Part shown: positions 43,248-51,638 of the stretch, one piece after another | Layout: every line of letters starts with the position of its first letter | Position numbering within the stretch: position 1 is the first letter of the stretch | Source of the DNA: Bin127 sp965203505 | GTDB taxonomy: Bacteria > Chloroflexota > Dehalococcoidia > Lucifugimonadales > Lucifugimonadaceae | Direction: 5' to 3' | DNA length: 64,000 nucleotides | Assembly: GCA_965203505.1 (NCBI GenBank) | Contig: OZ241880.1 | Coordinates: 930,001-994,000, forward strand | Translations under genes and position numbers: made by a program | The notes under the pieces: generated by a model | The model's input: the letters and a program-made list of their open reading frames with translations, nothing else | The model's database searches: none | What the model was told of the DNA's origin: nothing

Positions 43248-45755
43248 ATGTACGTTGATGTTGCAGTTGACTTCTCTGACGCGGATCGCATGCGGACGTA
43301 CACGTATGCTGTCCCGCCTGGCACCACCGTTGGACCGGGCGATTTGGTATGGATCCCGTTCGGTTACCGACCTGTTCAGGGGATCGCGCTCTCAATCTCG
43401 GACAGCACCGAAACCGAGAATGTACGCGGCATCGATAGCGTCGTCGATGGTGGACCGTTCATTTCAGAGTGTCTGCTTCGGACTGGTTTATGGATTGCGG
43501 ATTACTACCGGACGAACGTTTTTCGCGCATGCGTCGCGATGCTGCCCCCGGGCGCGAATCAACAGCTGCATATCTGGGTATCGCGGGGGGAAGTTCCTGC
43601 CGAGGATGGTGGTCTGCTGTCTGGAAGCGCGATTTCTAACGAGCAACGTAACGTCCTGGGAGAGTTGCCAAAAGAAGGTCGGGTCCGCCGTGATCGGTTC
43701 GTACGGAAGATCGGCAGATCCAACGAAAGACACTTGGATGCGCTTGTGCGACAGGGCATCGCAAATGAGGAATCGATTTGGGAACGCCCTCGCGCGAGCG
43801 CCGTATTCAAACCCCATGCACGTATTGCGATCGACACCTCAGATCTGGGCGATGCAATTGACCGCTACGCGAGCCGGCGAGCTCACCGTCGAGCAGAATT
43901 GGTCCGCCATCTCGCGACCGTTCCGGAACCAGTTCCGCGAGCGGAACTTTCGCGACGTTTCGGTTCACAAGCCGTCAAGGCAGTGATTGACGATGGGGTT
44001 CTGGCGGTCGAACAGGTCCGCGTGGAACGGGACCCTTTGGCAGATTACGCAGTCCAGGATTCGATTCGTCACGAATTGACACCTGAACAACAAAACGCTG
44101 TCGCGACGATTAACGGCAGCATCGCCGAGTACAAAAACGATGATCGAGATCGCAGGTTCCTGCTTTTCGGCGTCACTGGTAGCGGCAAGACCGAAGTGTA
44201 TCTGCGCGCGGTTGAGAAATGCATCGACATAGGTCGTCGGGCTATCGTCATGGTTCCTGAAATCGCCATGACACCGCAGACGCTTCAGCGTTTCGCTAGC
44301 AGGTTCCCTGGTCGGATCGCGTTGCAGCACTCAGGTCTGACTATGGGCCAACGGTTCGATCAATGGCATCAGATTAGGGAAGGACGCTACGACGTTGTGA
44401 TCGGGTCGAGGTCCAGCATCTTCGCTCCAATCGACAACCTTGGGCTCGTCGTGATTGACGAAGAACACGAATGGACCTTCAAACAGACCGATCGCGCACC
44501 CAGATACCACTCGAAACAGGTTGCGCAACGGCTTTGTGATGAGACTGGCGCAACGTTGTTGCTCGGCAGCGCGACACCTGACATCGGGACGTACCACCGA
44601 GCCGCGAGTACCGATGGCACCGGCGACGTTTCGATACTGCGGTTGCCGCGACGCATAAACGAATCATTCGGAGTTTCCCAACCGACGGACGGCGAACCCG
44701 AGATCGCTTCCGGACATGCCAAATCCTTGATCGTCGACATGAGAGTCGAGATTCAGGAAGGGCACCGCGAGATGCTCAGTCGTCCATTGTTAAAAACGCT
44801 GTCGGACAACGTCGAGCGTGGCGGCAAATCGATTCTGTTCATAAATCGACGCGGCAGCGCTTCATTCGTCCAATGCATGTCGTGCGGCACCATCCGCACT
44901 TGCCCGAATTGCCAGACACCTCTGACGTTGCACCGCAATCCCAGGCGCGGTGGAGGAAGCCGATTGCAGTGCCACTACTGCAGTTACTCAGTGGGTGCGT
45001 CGAGGCAATGCCGTGAATGTGGAGGCACAGGTATCGCCCGACGCGCCGCAGGCACAGAAGGTGTTGAAGAGGTTGTGCGAGGGTTCTTCCCAAACACGCC
45101 GATCCTGCGATGGGATTCGGATACTGCGCGTAATGCTTCGGAGCACACGAAGCTGTTGGAAGAGTTCCAAAGCGACGGAAATCACATCTTGGTAGGCACG
45201 CAGATGGTGGCGAAAGGCTTGGACATACCGTCAGTTTCATTGGTCGGAGTGGTCGCCGCCGACATCGGTCTCGCTGTGCCCAGCTTCAGGTCGGCGGAGC
45301 GGACGTTCCAGATACTCTCGCAAGTCACTGGTCGCGCTGGTCGAGCCGACACGCCAGGAGTGGCGATAATCCAGACGTTCCAACCGGAACATTTCGCCAT
45401 CGCTGCAGCCGCTGCCCAAGACTACGAGGGTTTTTACCGGCAAGAAATCGAAACGCGCCGTCGATTTCTCTTGCCGCCATTGGCGTCTTACGTCAGGCTC
45501 TCGTACGGCGCGTACGAGAATCAAGAAGCCGAAATGGAGGCGCGGAGCGTAAGGACGCGGATAGAGCAGTTTTTGGAAACGGATGCGGCTATCGATGTTG
45601 ATGTAGCTGGCCCGTCTCCTGCGTTCCCGGCGCGTCTAGCCGGGCGATATCGTTGGCAAATCTTGCTCAAAGGAGATGATCCCGCTCGAGTATTGGACGA
45701 TGTGCCGTTGGGACCTGGTTGGTTAGTGGATGTGGATCCGATCGAAATGACGTAG
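43248..45755 (+). CDS. priA: Primosomal helicase PriA
   Basis: 835 residues. Restarts stalled forks. The N-terminal 3'-end-binding domain starts VAVDFSDADRMRTYTYAVP. Helicase motifs are GVTGSGKTEVYLRA (Walker A), VIDEEHEW (DEEH box) and GSATPDIGTY. The zinc region has CMSCG, CPNC, CHYC and CREC, and GTQMVAKGLDIPSVSLVGVV plus QVTGRAGRADTPG complete the second helicase half. All eight cysteines are present. No other primosome genes lie nearby. Confidence 0.96.
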   Translation: MYVDVAVDFSDADRMRTYTYAVPPGTTVGPGDLVWIPFGYRPVQGIALSISDSTETENVRGIDSVVDGGPFISECLLRTGLWIADYYRTNVFRACVAMLPPGANQQLHIWVSRGEVPAEDGGLLSGSAISNEQRNVLGELPKEGRVRRDRFVRKIGRSNERHLDALVRQGIANEESIWERPRASAVFKPHARIAIDTSDLGDAIDRYASRRAHRRAELVRHLATVPEPVPRAELSRRFGSQAVKAVIDDGVLAVEQVRVERDPLADYAVQDSIRHELTPEQQNAVATINGSIAEYKNDDRDRRFLLFGVTGSGKTEVYLRAVEKCIDIGRRAIVMVPEIAMTPQTLQRFASRFPGRIALQHSGLTMGQRFDQWHQIREGRYDVVIGSRSSIFAPIDNLGLVVIDEEHEWTFKQTDRAPRYHSKQVAQRLCDETGATLLLGSATPDIGTYHRAASTDGTGDVSILRLPRRINESFGVSQPTDGEPEIASGHAKSLIVDMRVEIQEGHREMLSRPLLKTLSDNVERGGKSILFINRRGSASFVQCMSCGTIRTCPNCQTPLTLHRNPRRGGGSRLQCHYCSYSVGASRQCRECGGTGIARRAAGTEGVEEVVRGFFPNTPILRWDSDTARNASEHTKLLEEFQSDGNHILVGTQMVAKGLDIPSVSLVGVVAADIGLAVPSFRSAERTFQILSQVTGRAGRADTPGVAIIQTFQPEHFAIAAAAAQDYEGFYRQEIETRRRFLLPPLASYVRLSYGAYENQEAEMEARSVRTRIEQFLETDAAIDVDVAGPSPAFPARLAGRYRWQILLKGDDPARVLDDVPLGPGWLVDVDPIEMT

Positions 45756-45788
45756 GACCCGAGGGTTAGAATCCTTAACCTAGACGTT

Positions 45789-46484
45789 ATGACAATACGA
45801 GAAATCCGTATTTTCCCAGATCCGATACTTCGAAAAAAGTGCCGGAAGGTTCGGCGTGTGGATGATGATGTGCGTAAGCTAGCCACCGACATGGTTGAGA
45901 CGCTTTTAGCTGCTGAAGGTGTAGGACTTGCGGCGAATCAAATTGGGGTGCTCAAACGCGTTATCGCGTTGCACCTTCCCGAAGAAGAACCGTTTTGGTT
46001 GGTCAACCCGGAGATCATCAGGCGGAACGGACAGCGAGAAGTGGACGAGGGTTGTCTGTCTCTGCCCGGGTATACCGGGCTCGTGAGCAGGTCAGTGAGC
46101 GTGACAGCCCGCGCTCTTGACGAAAACGGTTCAAAGTGGCGTGTAACCACAGAAGAGTTGTTGGCGCAAGCTTTAGAGCACGAGGTGGACCATCTCAACG
46201 GCATCATGTTCATGGACCATTTGCTCGAGCATGAAACCCTGCGGGAGGTGGGAGCCGAACCGGAAGAGGGCGAAGCGCATCTTCACGATGTCAATTACAA
46301 CATCGAAGCTCATCACGATGACGGCGAACATCCGCATCCCCACGAAGAAGCCCAGAATTCAGAACTGCTCGTCGCCAAAGCCAAACTGAGCGAAGTTACT
46401 CCTGGCCATTCGATGGCCGAACTAGCTTACGACCTCGAAGACGGAGCCAAACGGGACGACTCGAAATCAATCGGCGGCGTTTGA
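45789..46484 (+). CDS. def: Peptide deformylase with long acidic His-rich tail
   Basis: 231 residues; typical enzymes have about 170. Removes the formyl group from new proteins. GVGLAANQIG, EGCLSLPG and QALEHEVDHLNG give the metal ligands Cys and two His plus catalytic Glu. After residue about 155 follows a tail rich in His, Glu and Asp (HHDDGEHPHPHEEAQNSE), ending in a further ordered-looking stretch. The tail may bind metal or the ribosome; I know of no established role. It lies 33 bases after priA and is followed by an intrinsic terminator. Confidence 0.95.
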   Translation: MTIREIRIFPDPILRKKCRKVRRVDDDVRKLATDMVETLLAAEGVGLAANQIGVLKRVIALHLPEEEPFWLVNPEIIRRNGQREVDEGCLSLPGYTGLVSRSVSVTARALDENGSKWRVTTEELLAQALEHEVDHLNGIMFMDHLLEHETLREVGAEPEEGEAHLHDVNYNIEAHHDDGEHPHPHEEAQNSELLVAKAKLSEVTPGHSMAELAYDLEDGAKRDDSKSIGGV

Positions 46485-46541
46485 ACGGACCTGATTCAGA
46501 GCCGGGCTGAATATCTCGCGATGCTATACTTTGATGTTTGA

Positions 46542-46576
46542 GGCTTCGATTCAGACTTTGTATCGAAGTCATTTTT
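46542..46576 (+). terminator. Intrinsic terminator after def
   Basis: GGCTTCGAT (46542-46550) pairs with ATCGAAGTC (46562-46570, one G-T pair) around an 11-base loop, followed by ATTTTT. A TATACT at 46525-46530 just upstream looks like a -10 but would place the terminator directly at the transcript start. Confidence 0.65.
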
Positions 46577-46708
46577 ATGATTGGCGCGCACACGCGTAAC
46601 GTGCGCAAAAACCATCAATTCAAAGTGGACAGCGACCCGCAAGAATACCGCGCAGCGCCGAGCTGTGCGCCTACGCGTCTGCTCGTGCGCTGTTTCGGTT
46701 AATCACAC

Positions 46709-48850
46709 GTGGTTCGCGACTTAAGAGGTCTGATATTTATAGCGGTGCTCGTGATCTTGGGCGCCGTCTTCATCTCCATACCGCGCATCAATTTCGAGGT
46801 TTACAACTTCGAATTCGATCGCGGCAATGATGACGCGTTCCTCGGATTGAACCTCGGGCTGGACCTTCAAGGCGGCACGCACCTGATTTACGACATCGTC
46901 ACCGAAGACGGTGAGCCACCCACCGCCGAGGACGTTGAGGGAATCCGCGCCATCATCGAACGTCGTGTCAACGCATTCGGCGTCAGCGAACCCACCGTCC
47001 AAGTTCTGGGCAACCCGCCGGACCGAATCCTGATCCAACTGCCCGGCCAGAGCGAATCGTCGCTCAACATCACCATCGATGGCGGTGATGCCACCATCGA
47101 CGATGTCAAAGCCTTCTTCGAATCTGACCTTGCCAAATCTGGTGTTGAAGTGTTTGAGAACGAGGACCGCTCCTTGATCATCACGTTCGACGAATTCGAC
47201 GGCACTGAAGCGGATGCGTGGCGGACGCAGTTCCAAGAGAAGTATCCCATTACGATCCGAGCAACGTTTGAATACGAAATCGTTGTTCCAGAATTGGAGG
47301 CAGACACAGCCGAGGATGCCGGAACTGACGACGAAGCGGCCGGTGCGGCAGGCGACGATGAAACTGAAGGCCAGCAAGCTGATGGTGATGCTGATTCTGA
47401 AGACACAACGTCCGAGGACACCGCAGCGTTACAGGGCGGAGAGTTGCCTCCTCCTGAACGGATAGCGCCGACCACCGAAGATGTCCAGGCGGCATTTGAA
47501 GCTGCCGGGTTCACAGACGTGGTGGTGAGCGATGGAACCGACACCGTACTGTTTTTGACAGATGCATCCGGAGGTTTCCGGCAAGCCGAAGCGATTTATT
47601 TCGAGGCAGAATTCGCAGGCCAACTGAAAGACCGGTCTTTTGATGACGAGGGCAATGTTCTGCCTTCCGACGCCGAGAATCTTACCCGTCAACTCGCCGA
47701 TGTAGGCGACTTTGCGACCCTCCGGACGCCGGGGAACATCGTCCAATGGACGGTGGCTGGCGGCGTACAAGAAGCTAAAGCACTAATTGGCTCGACTGCC
47801 CAACTGGAGTTCCGAGAGCGCAAATGCGGCCCGATTGTTCCGCCGACCGATGTTCCAACTGAAGAGTGGCCGCCAGACGGACTTTCAGAGACCGAGTGGT
47901 TGCTGTTGCGATGTTCTTCGCCGCTGTATTTTACGGAGCAGGCAACCAACATCTCTGCCGACGATCTTGATGACGCGTTCCCGTCAATCGAAGGTACCCC
48001 GCCAGAACCGGTGGTGACGATCGTTTTCAACGAGTCGGGTCGAGACGCGTTTTTCGAAGTGACTGGCCGGGTCGCTAGGAACCGCGACATACTGGCGATT
48101 TATCTGGATAACGTCGAACTGGTCGCGCCTACGGTAAACACCCAGGGCGGTCAAGGCATCGCGGACGGCCGGGCCATAATCTCGGGTGGCGATTTCACAA
48201 CCGAGCGCGTTCGCACGTTGGCCATTCAGCTCCGCTCTGGCGCGCTCCCGGCCGAACTGGAACTTTCAGAAGAGCGAACTGTGGACGCTATCTTGGGTGC
48301 CGACTCGCTGCAGCGCAGTCTAGTGGCGGGCGGTATCGGCCTAGTGCTCTTGGTGATATTCATGATTTCCTATTACAAGGTCCCGGGGATCGTGGCTAGC
48401 ATTTCCTTGGCTTCGTACACGGTGATGCTCATGGCGATCTTCAAGCTGGTACCGGTCACGATGACGCTATCAGGCGCCGCGGCGGTGATCTTGTCACTCG
48501 GTTTCGCTGTGGACGCCAACGTGCTTATCGCGGAACGCACGAAAGAAGAACTAAGGGCTGGGCGAGACCTCTTGGCGGCGTTGAACACAGGATTCGATCG
48601 CGCATGGCCGTCGATACGTGACGGCAACATATCTACTGTCATCACAGCGGTCGTGCTGTTCTGGTTCGGCGATCGCTTCAGCACGAGCATCATGCAAGGG
48701 TTCGCATTGACTCTTGGTATCGGTGTGTTGCTGAGCATGTTCACCGCATTCTTCGCCAGCCGATTGATGTTGAGACTCATCGCACGAACCGGTGTTGGGC
48801 GTTCGACCAACGTGTTTGTGCCGGTTGCGGACCCGGGAGTTCAGACGTAG
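46709..48850 (+). CDS. secD: Protein translocase subunit SecD
   Basis: 713 residues, GTG start. With SecF it pulls secreted proteins out of the Sec channel using the proton gradient. LGLDLQGGTHLIYDI, RRVNAFGVSEPTVQ, and the six-helix C-terminal part with GFAVDANVLIAERTKEELRAGRDL are diagnostic. The large extracellular domain has an acidic, low-complexity insertion around residues 195-250 (rich in D, E, A, T, G, Q). It is followed by secF after 19 bases. The roughly 130-base leader includes a GCGCAC/GTGCGC hairpin at 46586-46606. Confidence 0.95.
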   Translation: MVRDLRGLIFIAVLVILGAVFISIPRINFEVYNFEFDRGNDDAFLGLNLGLDLQGGTHLIYDIVTEDGEPPTAEDVEGIRAIIERRVNAFGVSEPTVQVLGNPPDRILIQLPGQSESSLNITIDGGDATIDDVKAFFESDLAKSGVEVFENEDRSLIITFDEFDGTEADAWRTQFQEKYPITIRATFEYEIVVPELEADTAEDAGTDDEAAGAAGDDETEGQQADGDADSEDTTSEDTAALQGGELPPPERIAPTTEDVQAAFEAAGFTDVVVSDGTDTVLFLTDASGGFRQAEAIYFEAEFAGQLKDRSFDDEGNVLPSDAENLTRQLADVGDFATLRTPGNIVQWTVAGGVQEAKALIGSTAQLEFRERKCGPIVPPTDVPTEEWPPDGLSETEWLLLRCSSPLYFTEQATNISADDLDDAFPSIEGTPPEPVVTIVFNESGRDAFFEVTGRVARNRDILAIYLDNVELVAPTVNTQGGQGIADGRAIISGGDFTTERVRTLAIQLRSGALPAELELSEERTVDAILGADSLQRSLVAGGIGLVLLVIFMISYYKVPGIVASISLASYTVMLMAIFKLVPVTMTLSGAAAVILSLGFAVDANVLIAERTKEELRAGRDLLAALNTGFDRAWPSIRDGNISTVITAVVLFWFGDRFSTSIMQGFALTLGIGVLLSMFTAFFASRLMLRLIARTGVGRSTNVFVPVADPGVQT

Positions 48851-48869
48851 ACCGCTCGAAAGAACAACG

Positions 48870-49796
48870 ATGGATTTCGTAGCACTTCGCAAGATATTTC
48901 TGCCGATATCAGGCGTGATCGCGTTGATATCGATCGTGTTGCTGTTTGCGCCCGGCCTCAATCTGGGTATCGACTTCGTGTCGGGAACAAGCACGACATA
49001 CGATTTCCCCGGCGATGATCCTGGCACTGATGCGGTCAACGACGCTTTGGTCGCAGCTGGTCATCCTGAGGCGATCGTTCAGGCCTTAGGGGACGGCCAG
49101 TACTTCGTTAGGACGAACGATCTGGGCAACGAAGGCAAAAATGTCATTGATGGCGAATTGACGAGATTGACTGGTGACGAACCGATAACTCTGGAGACGG
49201 TAACGGTTGGATCGTCAGTTGCCGAGGGTACTGTTCGGAACGCCATCATCGCCGTGTTCGTCGCGGCAGTGTTCGTCATGATCTACATCATGTACGCGTT
49301 CAGGACCGTGCCCGGCTCTTATCGTTACGCAGTGTCGGCGGTGATCGCGTTGGTGCATGATGTGCTCATCGTTTTGGGCGTGTTTGCGGTGCTTGGTGTC
49401 GTGTTCAATGCCCAAGTCAACGCGATTTTCATCGTCGGCATCCTGACCGTAATCGGTTACTCGGTGAACGACACCATCGTGATTTTCGACCGCGTCAGGG
49501 AAAACGTCCTACTAGTGCCATCGAGAGACTTCCGCATAACGGTCAACGCTTCGATCCGAGAATCGATAATCCGTTCGCTGGGTACCAGCATCACCACCGC
49601 AACCGTGATCATGGCGATGCTACTGTTCGGTGGGCAGAGCTTGCGCGACTTCCTGATCGTGCTTCTATTGGGTGTGATCGTCGGAACCTATTCGTCGGTA
49701 TTCATCGCGGCGCAAGTGCTCGTGTCTTGGGATGAAGGCGCGCTGCGACGGTTTACTAGGTTCCTCCCGAGGCTGCGACGCCGCACCAGCGGTTAG
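48870..49796 (+). CDS. secF: Protein translocase subunit SecF
   Basis: 308 residues from the ATG at 48870; an earlier in-frame start would overlap secD. KIFLPISGVIALISIVLLF is the first helix, LNLGIDFVSGTSTTYDF the start of the outer domain, and GYSVNDTIVIFDRVRENV with SIIRSLGTSITTATVIMAML the conserved C-terminal helices. Acts as a complex with SecD. Confidence 0.95.
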   Translation: MDFVALRKIFLPISGVIALISIVLLFAPGLNLGIDFVSGTSTTYDFPGDDPGTDAVNDALVAAGHPEAIVQALGDGQYFVRTNDLGNEGKNVIDGELTRLTGDEPITLETVTVGSSVAEGTVRNAIIAVFVAAVFVMIYIMYAFRTVPGSYRYAVSAVIALVHDVLIVLGVFAVLGVVFNAQVNAIFIVGILTVIGYSVNDTIVIFDRVRENVLLVPSRDFRITVNASIRESIIRSLGTSITTATVIMAMLLFGGQSLRDFLIVLLLGVIVGTYSSVFIAAQVLVSWDEGALRRFTRFLPRLRRRTSG

Positions 49797-49896
49797 ATTG
49801 CCTGATTGAACCGCAGGCGGCGCGGGTTACACTTTCACTATTATTCGCGCCAAAAGACGTGGCGCCAATCTTGCGATGCGAATGGACGGTGCCTAA

Positions 49897-50748
49897 ATGC
49901 ATATCGGCGCTCACGTAAGTACCACTGGTGGTGTTGACAAAGCGATCGGCCGCGCTCTGGATATAGGCGCTGAATGCATGCAGGTTTTCGCCGCATCGCC
50001 GCGCATGTGGCGAGTGCCGGCGATTAAAGACAAACCGCTCGAGAATTACCACGCGAAGATGGCGGAATCGGGCCTTGGTCCTACTATCGTTCACGCCAAG
50101 TACCTGACTGCGCTAGGCTCGCCAAATCCCGAACTTGTGGAAAAGAGTCGAACATCTCTGGCAGCGGAGTTGACCGAGACCGAACGGTTGGGCGCATTGG
50201 GGCTGGTTTTCCATCCTGCAAGCCACCGAGGCGCGGGGTTAGAGGCGGTCTTCGACAATTTCGTCGAAGGAGTGAACGAGGTTCTGGAGGCAGCTCCGGG
50301 CGACGCGTTGTTAATGTTGGAGACTTCGGCAGGGTCCGGCGACCACATCGGATCGAAATTTGAGGAGTTGGGTCGCCTGATAAAAGCGATCGACAACCCT
50401 CGAGTCGCCACATGTTTTGACACACAGCATGTGTGGGCCGCGGGTTACGACGTGGCAACCAAGGATGGTCTCGACGCCACGATGGAAGAATTCGATCAAG
50501 AGATTGGGCTTGATCTCCTGAGATCGATCCATGCAAACGATTCGATGCGGGATCGCGGATCGTCGGTCGACCGACACGACAATATCGGCGAGGGGTTGAT
50601 CGGCAAAGAGGGATTTTTAAACATCATGTCACACCCCGCATTCGCCGATGTCCCGTTTTACTTGGAAGTCCCTGGCTTCGAAAAAGAGGGACCTGATAAA
50701 CCGAATGTGGATGCGCTTAAAGCGCTCCGCGAAGAAGCACAGGTTTAA
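49897..50748 (+). CDS. nfo: Endonuclease IV
   Basis: 283 residues. Cuts DNA at abasic sites, using three zinc ions. MHIGAHVSTTGGVDKAI, VFHPASHRGAG, LLMLETSAGSGDHIG, ATCFDTQHVWAAGYD and SIHANDSMRDRGSSVDRHDNIGEG contain the zinc-binding His, Glu and Asp residues in order. Length is usual. The next gene follows after 18 bases. Confidence 0.95.
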   Translation: MHIGAHVSTTGGVDKAIGRALDIGAECMQVFAASPRMWRVPAIKDKPLENYHAKMAESGLGPTIVHAKYLTALGSPNPELVEKSRTSLAAELTETERLGALGLVFHPASHRGAGLEAVFDNFVEGVNEVLEAAPGDALLMLETSAGSGDHIGSKFEELGRLIKAIDNPRVATCFDTQHVWAAGYDVATKDGLDATMEEFDQEIGLDLLRSIHANDSMRDRGSSVDRHDNIGEGLIGKEGFLNIMSHPAFADVPFYLEVPGFEKEGPDKPNVDALKALREEAQV

Positions 50749-50766
50749 TCCTCAGCGACGGTACTG

Positions 50767-51150
50767 ATGTCGTATCGCGTCCCATCCGAAGAGTTTGACG
50801 GTCTCGTCATAGCTGCTTTGGAGCAGTTGGCTCCCGAGTTTTACGAGCGTTTGCAGAACGAAAATGTTGACGTAGTCGTTGAACAGGAACCGTCGATTGT
50901 TCAACGTGCCGACCTCGGCCTGAAGCCTGGAGAAACATTGTTCGGTTTGTCAGAAGGTGTTTCATTGTTGGACGGCGGGCATCACGCTGCCGCGATGCCT
51001 GCGAAAATCACGATTTTCCAACGACCAATAGAAGATTCTGTGGATTGCAGGGAGGACCTAAACGAGGAAGTCCTACGTACGGTGTGGCACGAGGTCGGTC
51101 ATTTCTTGGGATTTGACGAGGATGAAGTTGAAGATATGGGGCTCGGTTGA
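50767..51150 (+). CDS. Minimal zincin-type metallopeptidase family protein
   Basis: 127 residues. The C-terminal TVWHEVGHFLGFDEDEVEDMGL contains HExxH plus a downstream Glu/Asp set, matching the small predicted metallopeptidase family formerly called DUF1025. Members are common in actinobacteria and Chloroflexota, usually of this length, without a signal peptide; substrates are unknown. It lies next to nfo, and its gene end converges with the selB-linked gene, nine bases apart. Confidence 0.88.
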   Translation: MSYRVPSEEFDGLVIAALEQLAPEFYERLQNENVDVVVEQEPSIVQRADLGLKPGETLFGLSEGVSLLDGGHHAAAMPAKITIFQRPIEDSVDCREDLNEEVLRTVWHEVGHFLGFDEDEVEDMGLG

Positions 51151-51158
51151 GCGCGTCT

Positions 51159-51638
51159 TCAAGCCTGTTCAGACGCGAACAGACCGTCGCGCAGCACGAC
51201 CGTCCGATCTCCGTACGCAACGGTAGCTGAGCGGAAGGCGCGCAACACAGCGATAAATCTGAGCATGCGTGAATCGTCGTCGTGAAGCTCAGAATGGTAC
51301 GCTGGCGCGCCCCAGAAGGTGTGTTGAGAACCGCTAAGGATCGTTCGCTCCAATTCGGCGATGGCGCGAGAGAAAGTTCCTTCAGACTGCTCAGCCAATG
51401 GGGAATTGTTGCGATCGGCGAACCACATAGTTAGCACCAACTCTCCTTTGGTTTGCGTAGAAACCTCCGAAACTAAGAAGGGTCCCTGTTGATTCGAAAA
51501 CAGGTTTTCGACGGGTTCGCCAGCCGCCGCGGTCTCGCGCACCGCCGCCTGAAGGGATCTGAACAATGAAGACAAGTTGGACACTTTGAACGGCGGGTCG
51601 TGCAAGGTGAGCGTCAGTTTTTGAGTTCCAGACGTCAT
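51159..51638 (-). CDS. Unknown protein translationally coupled to selB
   Basis: 159 residues, soluble, mixed alpha/beta. It contains no motif I recognise; the central part LVSEVSTQTKGELVLTMWFAD suggests a beta sheet. Its ATG overlaps the selB stop as ATGA, so the two are almost surely translated in series. This suggests a link to selenium use or only shared transcription. It has the same base composition as its neighbours. Confidence 0.7.
   Translation of the reverse strand: MTSGTQKLTLTLHDPPFKVSNLSSLFRSLQAAVRETAAAGEPVENLFSNQQGPFLVSEVSTQTKGELVLTMWFADRNNSPLAEQSEGTFSRAIAELERTILSGSQHTFWGAPAYHSELHDDDSRMLRFIAVLRAFRSATVAYGDRTVVLRDGLFASEQA

Noticed and set aside
43255..43986. 243-codon open frame overlapping the start of priA
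   Set aside because: Shifted frame within priA; no homology-like features and no start signal.
46525..46530. TATACT as the secD promoter
   Set aside because: An intrinsic terminator hairpin lies directly after it at 46542-46576, so a transcript from here would stop at once. It may be chance, or a terminated leader.
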